Source: Aliterella atlantica CENA595
Lineage (GTDB): Bacteria; Cyanobacteriota; Cyanobacteriia; Cyanobacteriales; Chroococcidiopsidaceae
Direction of reading: 5' to 3'
DNA: 64,000 nt
Assembly: GCF_000952155.1 (NCBI RefSeq)
Contig: NZ_JYON01000002.1
Coordinates: forward strand, 62,001-126,000
Positions 62,228 to 64,000 of the stretch are shown here, in pieces. The position numbers were made by a program, and so were the translations under genes. Under the pieces are notes generated by a model. The model was not told the DNA's origin and did no database searches. It saw only the letters and a list, made by a program, of their open reading frames with translations. Numbering within the stretch: position 1 is the first letter of the stretch; each line of letters begins with the position of its first letter.

Positions 62228-63074
62228 AAATCTGTCCCTTGTTCAGCAGTTCGGCAACAATAACTAAAGCGACAACCATTGCCATCAAAACTAAGCCACT
62301 AACAAATAAGGCAGCGCGGTGATTTCCTACTGCATAAGCCATCTCTAGAGCAATATTTGCCGTCAAAGTCCGCACTGGTTCAAATACACTCGTAGGAATC
62401 TGTACCACATTACCGCAAACCATTAGCACTGCCATAGTTTCACCAATTGCCCGTCCTGTTCCTAAGATTACACCTGTTATTAAACCTGACGAAGCTGCTG
62501 GAAACACAACACCGCGCACCGTTGCCCAGCGTCCTAGTCCTACTGCTGCACAACCGCGTAAATACTCTGGTGGCACATTTGCCAAGCTAGCGTCTGCTAA
62601 TAAGGCAATTGTGGGTAGAATCATCAACGTCAAAATTAAAATTCCTGTTAGTAAACTTGCTCCAGGTGGATGAATGCGTCCAATAATTGGTACTAGCACG
62701 ACTAAACCCCAAAAGCCATAAACTACAGAAGGAATGCCTGCCAATAATTCAATCAAACGTCGATACAAAAGAGCGATCGCAACTGGGGCATAATAATGGC
62801 AAAAAATCGCGCTAGCAATACCTAACGGCGTTGCGATCAGAACCGATCCTGCTGTGACAAATAGCGTTCCCCATAACATTGGTAGCAAGTTAAACTCTGC
62901 GCTAGTTGGATGCCAGTCAGGGTCGTTGAAGAATCGATTTATACCTATTGTTCGCAGAATGGGCAAGGTTTCGCCAATTAGAAATAGCACGATTAAAAGC
63001 ACAACCGTTGCTGCCAAAAGTGCCATTGCTTGCAATATCCATACTAGGATTGCTTCACTGCGCGACTGGGACAA
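62220..63074 (-). CDS. pstC: Phosphate ABC transporter permease PstC
   Basis: 284 aa, six helices, coupling loop (RGCAAVGLGRWATVRGVVFPAASSG). The longest frame uses a TTG start at 63074 and overlaps pstS by 20 bases; an ATG at 63026 would give a shorter N-terminus but still keep the first helix. Translational coupling with pstS is likely. Confidence 0.94.
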   Translation of the reverse strand: MSQSRSEAILVWILQAMALLAATVVLLIVLFLIGETLPILRTIGINRFFNDPDWHPTSAEFNLLPMLWGTLFVTAGSVLIATPLGIASAIFCHYYAPVAIALLYRRLIELLAGIPSVVYGFWGLVVLVPIIGRIHPPGASLLTGILILTLMILPTIALLADASLANVPPEYLRGCAAVGLGRWATVRGVVFPAASSGLITGVILGTGRAIGETMAVLMVCGNVVQIPTSVFEPVRTLTANIALEMAYAVGNHRAALFVSGLVLMAMVVALVIVAELLNKGQIYD

Positions 63075-63909
63075 AATATTGCTCCTTCACTATGTCCTGC
63101 ACTTGCGAGGAACGGGCAAAATCAATAAAGTCTTTTTGCAACCCTGTTGGAGTTGTTTTTGTAACCAAATTGAGAGGGCGAGAAATGGGAAAAGTGCCTT
63201 TGCTAACGTTGGCGATGGAGGCTGTTACTCCTTCAACTGGCAGCAATTCGATCGGAGTTTGGTGAGTTGCCGCATATTCACCAGAACCTATAGACACGTA
63301 ACCTATCGCGTGGGGATTTCCTGCTACTGTTTTGATGCCTTGCTCGTTATCACCAATTACTACATCAGCTTTGATATCTTTGGTTTTGATTTGGAAATGA
63401 TCGGCAAATAGTTCTAGGGTAGAACGCCCTTCAGCTTTGTTAACTACTGTAATCGGAGCATCTGAACCGCCTACTTGTTTCCAGTTGTTAATTTTATCGG
63501 TGTAGATATCTACAATTTGCTTGTCAGTGAGTTTTTGAACTGGGTTTTTCTGATTGATTATTAATGAAATGCCATCTTTGGCAATAGTGTAAGCTTGCAG
63601 TTCTTTCTCGTTATCTTTGAGCGATCGCGATACCATGCCAATATCTGCTACTCCCTGACGAGCATCGGCAATTCCGCGTGAAGAACCACCTGTTTGCACG
63701 TCAATACGTACTCCCGAATGCTGAGACTCGTAGCGCTTTGCTATCTCAGAAACAAGCGGCGCTACAGTGCTAGAACCAGTTAAAACTAGCTTGCCTTGCA
63801 ATTCATCATTTTGCTTGTTTGCCGCTTCTGGGGGCTTGCTACAAGATTGCAACAATAAGACAGTAGCTATACCAATAGAAAAAGGAGCCAAATTATGTAA
63901 GTTCTGCAT
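63055..63909 (-). CDS. pstS: Phosphate-binding lipoprotein PstS
   Basis: 284 aa. Lipobox LLLQSCS, then the phosphate-binding motifs TGSSTVAPL, TGGSSRGIADARQGVADIGMVSR and AEGRSTLELF. Ser and Arg/Asp residues in these loops bind phosphate. First gene of pstSCAB. I see no clear PhoB box in the 90 bases before it; the promoter may lie outside the window. Confidence 0.95.
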   Translation of the reverse strand: MQNLHNLAPFSIGIATVLLLQSCSKPPEAANKQNDELQGKLVLTGSSTVAPLVSEIAKRYESQHSGVRIDVQTGGSSRGIADARQGVADIGMVSRSLKDNEKELQAYTIAKDGISLIINQKNPVQKLTDKQIVDIYTDKINNWKQVGGSDAPITVVNKAEGRSTLELFADHFQIKTKDIKADVVIGDNEQGIKTVAGNPHAIGYVSIGSGEYAATHQTPIELLPVEGVTASIANVSKGTFPISRPLNLVTKTTPTGLQKDFIDFARSSQVQDIVKEQYFVPVAQ

Positions 63910-64000
63910 TAGTCGTGAATATATAGTGTTTTTACTAAAAACCTGCTAAATGCGTCATGCAAATATGAGGCGACAACATCCCAGATCGATTATTCTGCCA

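Noticed and set aside
63910-64000. PhoB box upstream of pstS
   Set aside because: I looked for spaced 8-bp direct repeats of the cyanobacterial CTTAACCT type and found no convincing match in the visible sequence.

Overview
The window is cyanobacterial chromosome. The HIP1 octamer GCGATCGC and its GCGATCG half-sites are scattered through genes and spacers. Genes confined to or typical of oxygenic phototrophs are present: psbM, ferredoxin-thioredoxin reductase catalytic subunit (ftrC), gun4, ictB and a plant-type 2Fe-2S ferredoxin. Short heptanucleotide tandem repeats in spacers also fit a large-genome cyanobacterium. I cannot name the genus from sequence alone.

Layout: 1-567 holds the 5' part of a MalK/UgpC-type ABC ATPase gene on the minus strand. 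From 729 to 3732 lies the most unusual region: a good promoter-like sequence, then eight consecutive tRNA-like RNA genes (807-2095). Each has a recognisable T arm and an acceptor stem that can be drawn with 8 bp. Seven of the eight also have a tRNA D arm. Each has a conserved insert where the anticodon arm should be, ending in GAATTGAGGRTTATCG or a close variant. The array runs directly into a gene for a TROVE/vWA (Ro60/Rsr) protein. The insert contains a small hairpin with one bulged base, often capped by a GNRA tetraloop. A ninth, isolated copy of that hairpin lies in the Ro60 mRNA leader. I read this as a family of tRNA-mimicking, Y-RNA-like RNAs that partner with the adjacent Ro60. The coordinates and structures are seen directly; the function is inferred.

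3733-15150 holds a small XRE regulator, typA, DUF58, ftrC-DUF309, the lipopolysaccharide export genes lptA-lptB-lptF, icd and ictB. 15266-21000 (minus) holds a GAF/histidine-kinase-like protein without the phospho-accepting His, gun4, an M48 protease and three tandem AIM24-family paralogues. 21180-23473 is a candidate peptide-modification cassette: a TIGR04222-type membrane protein with a Cys/Gly/Ser tail, an MNIO (DUF692) enzyme and a third protein. Next come a VapC-like toxin with a probable antitoxin, tkt, and the acpP-fabF fatty acid pair. Then come an HdrB-like protein, two tandem Hanks-type kinases, hsp20, lpxD, an M41-like membrane protease, a type II NADH dehydrogenase, an MHYT-PAS-GGDEF-EAL protein and nnr.

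41855-43155 is a solo TnpB element with hairpin ends. 43399-50871 holds a universal stress protein, psbM plus ferredoxin, an RND efflux pair and a glycosyltransferase. 51020-53784 is a compact LacI regulon with two near-identical perfect palindromic operators. The rest holds murG, an NTF2-like exported protein, an SDR enzyme, a DUF2243 membrane protein, an HtrA-type protease, a LysM/M23 peptidase and the pstSCAB phosphate transport operon, which reaches the right edge.
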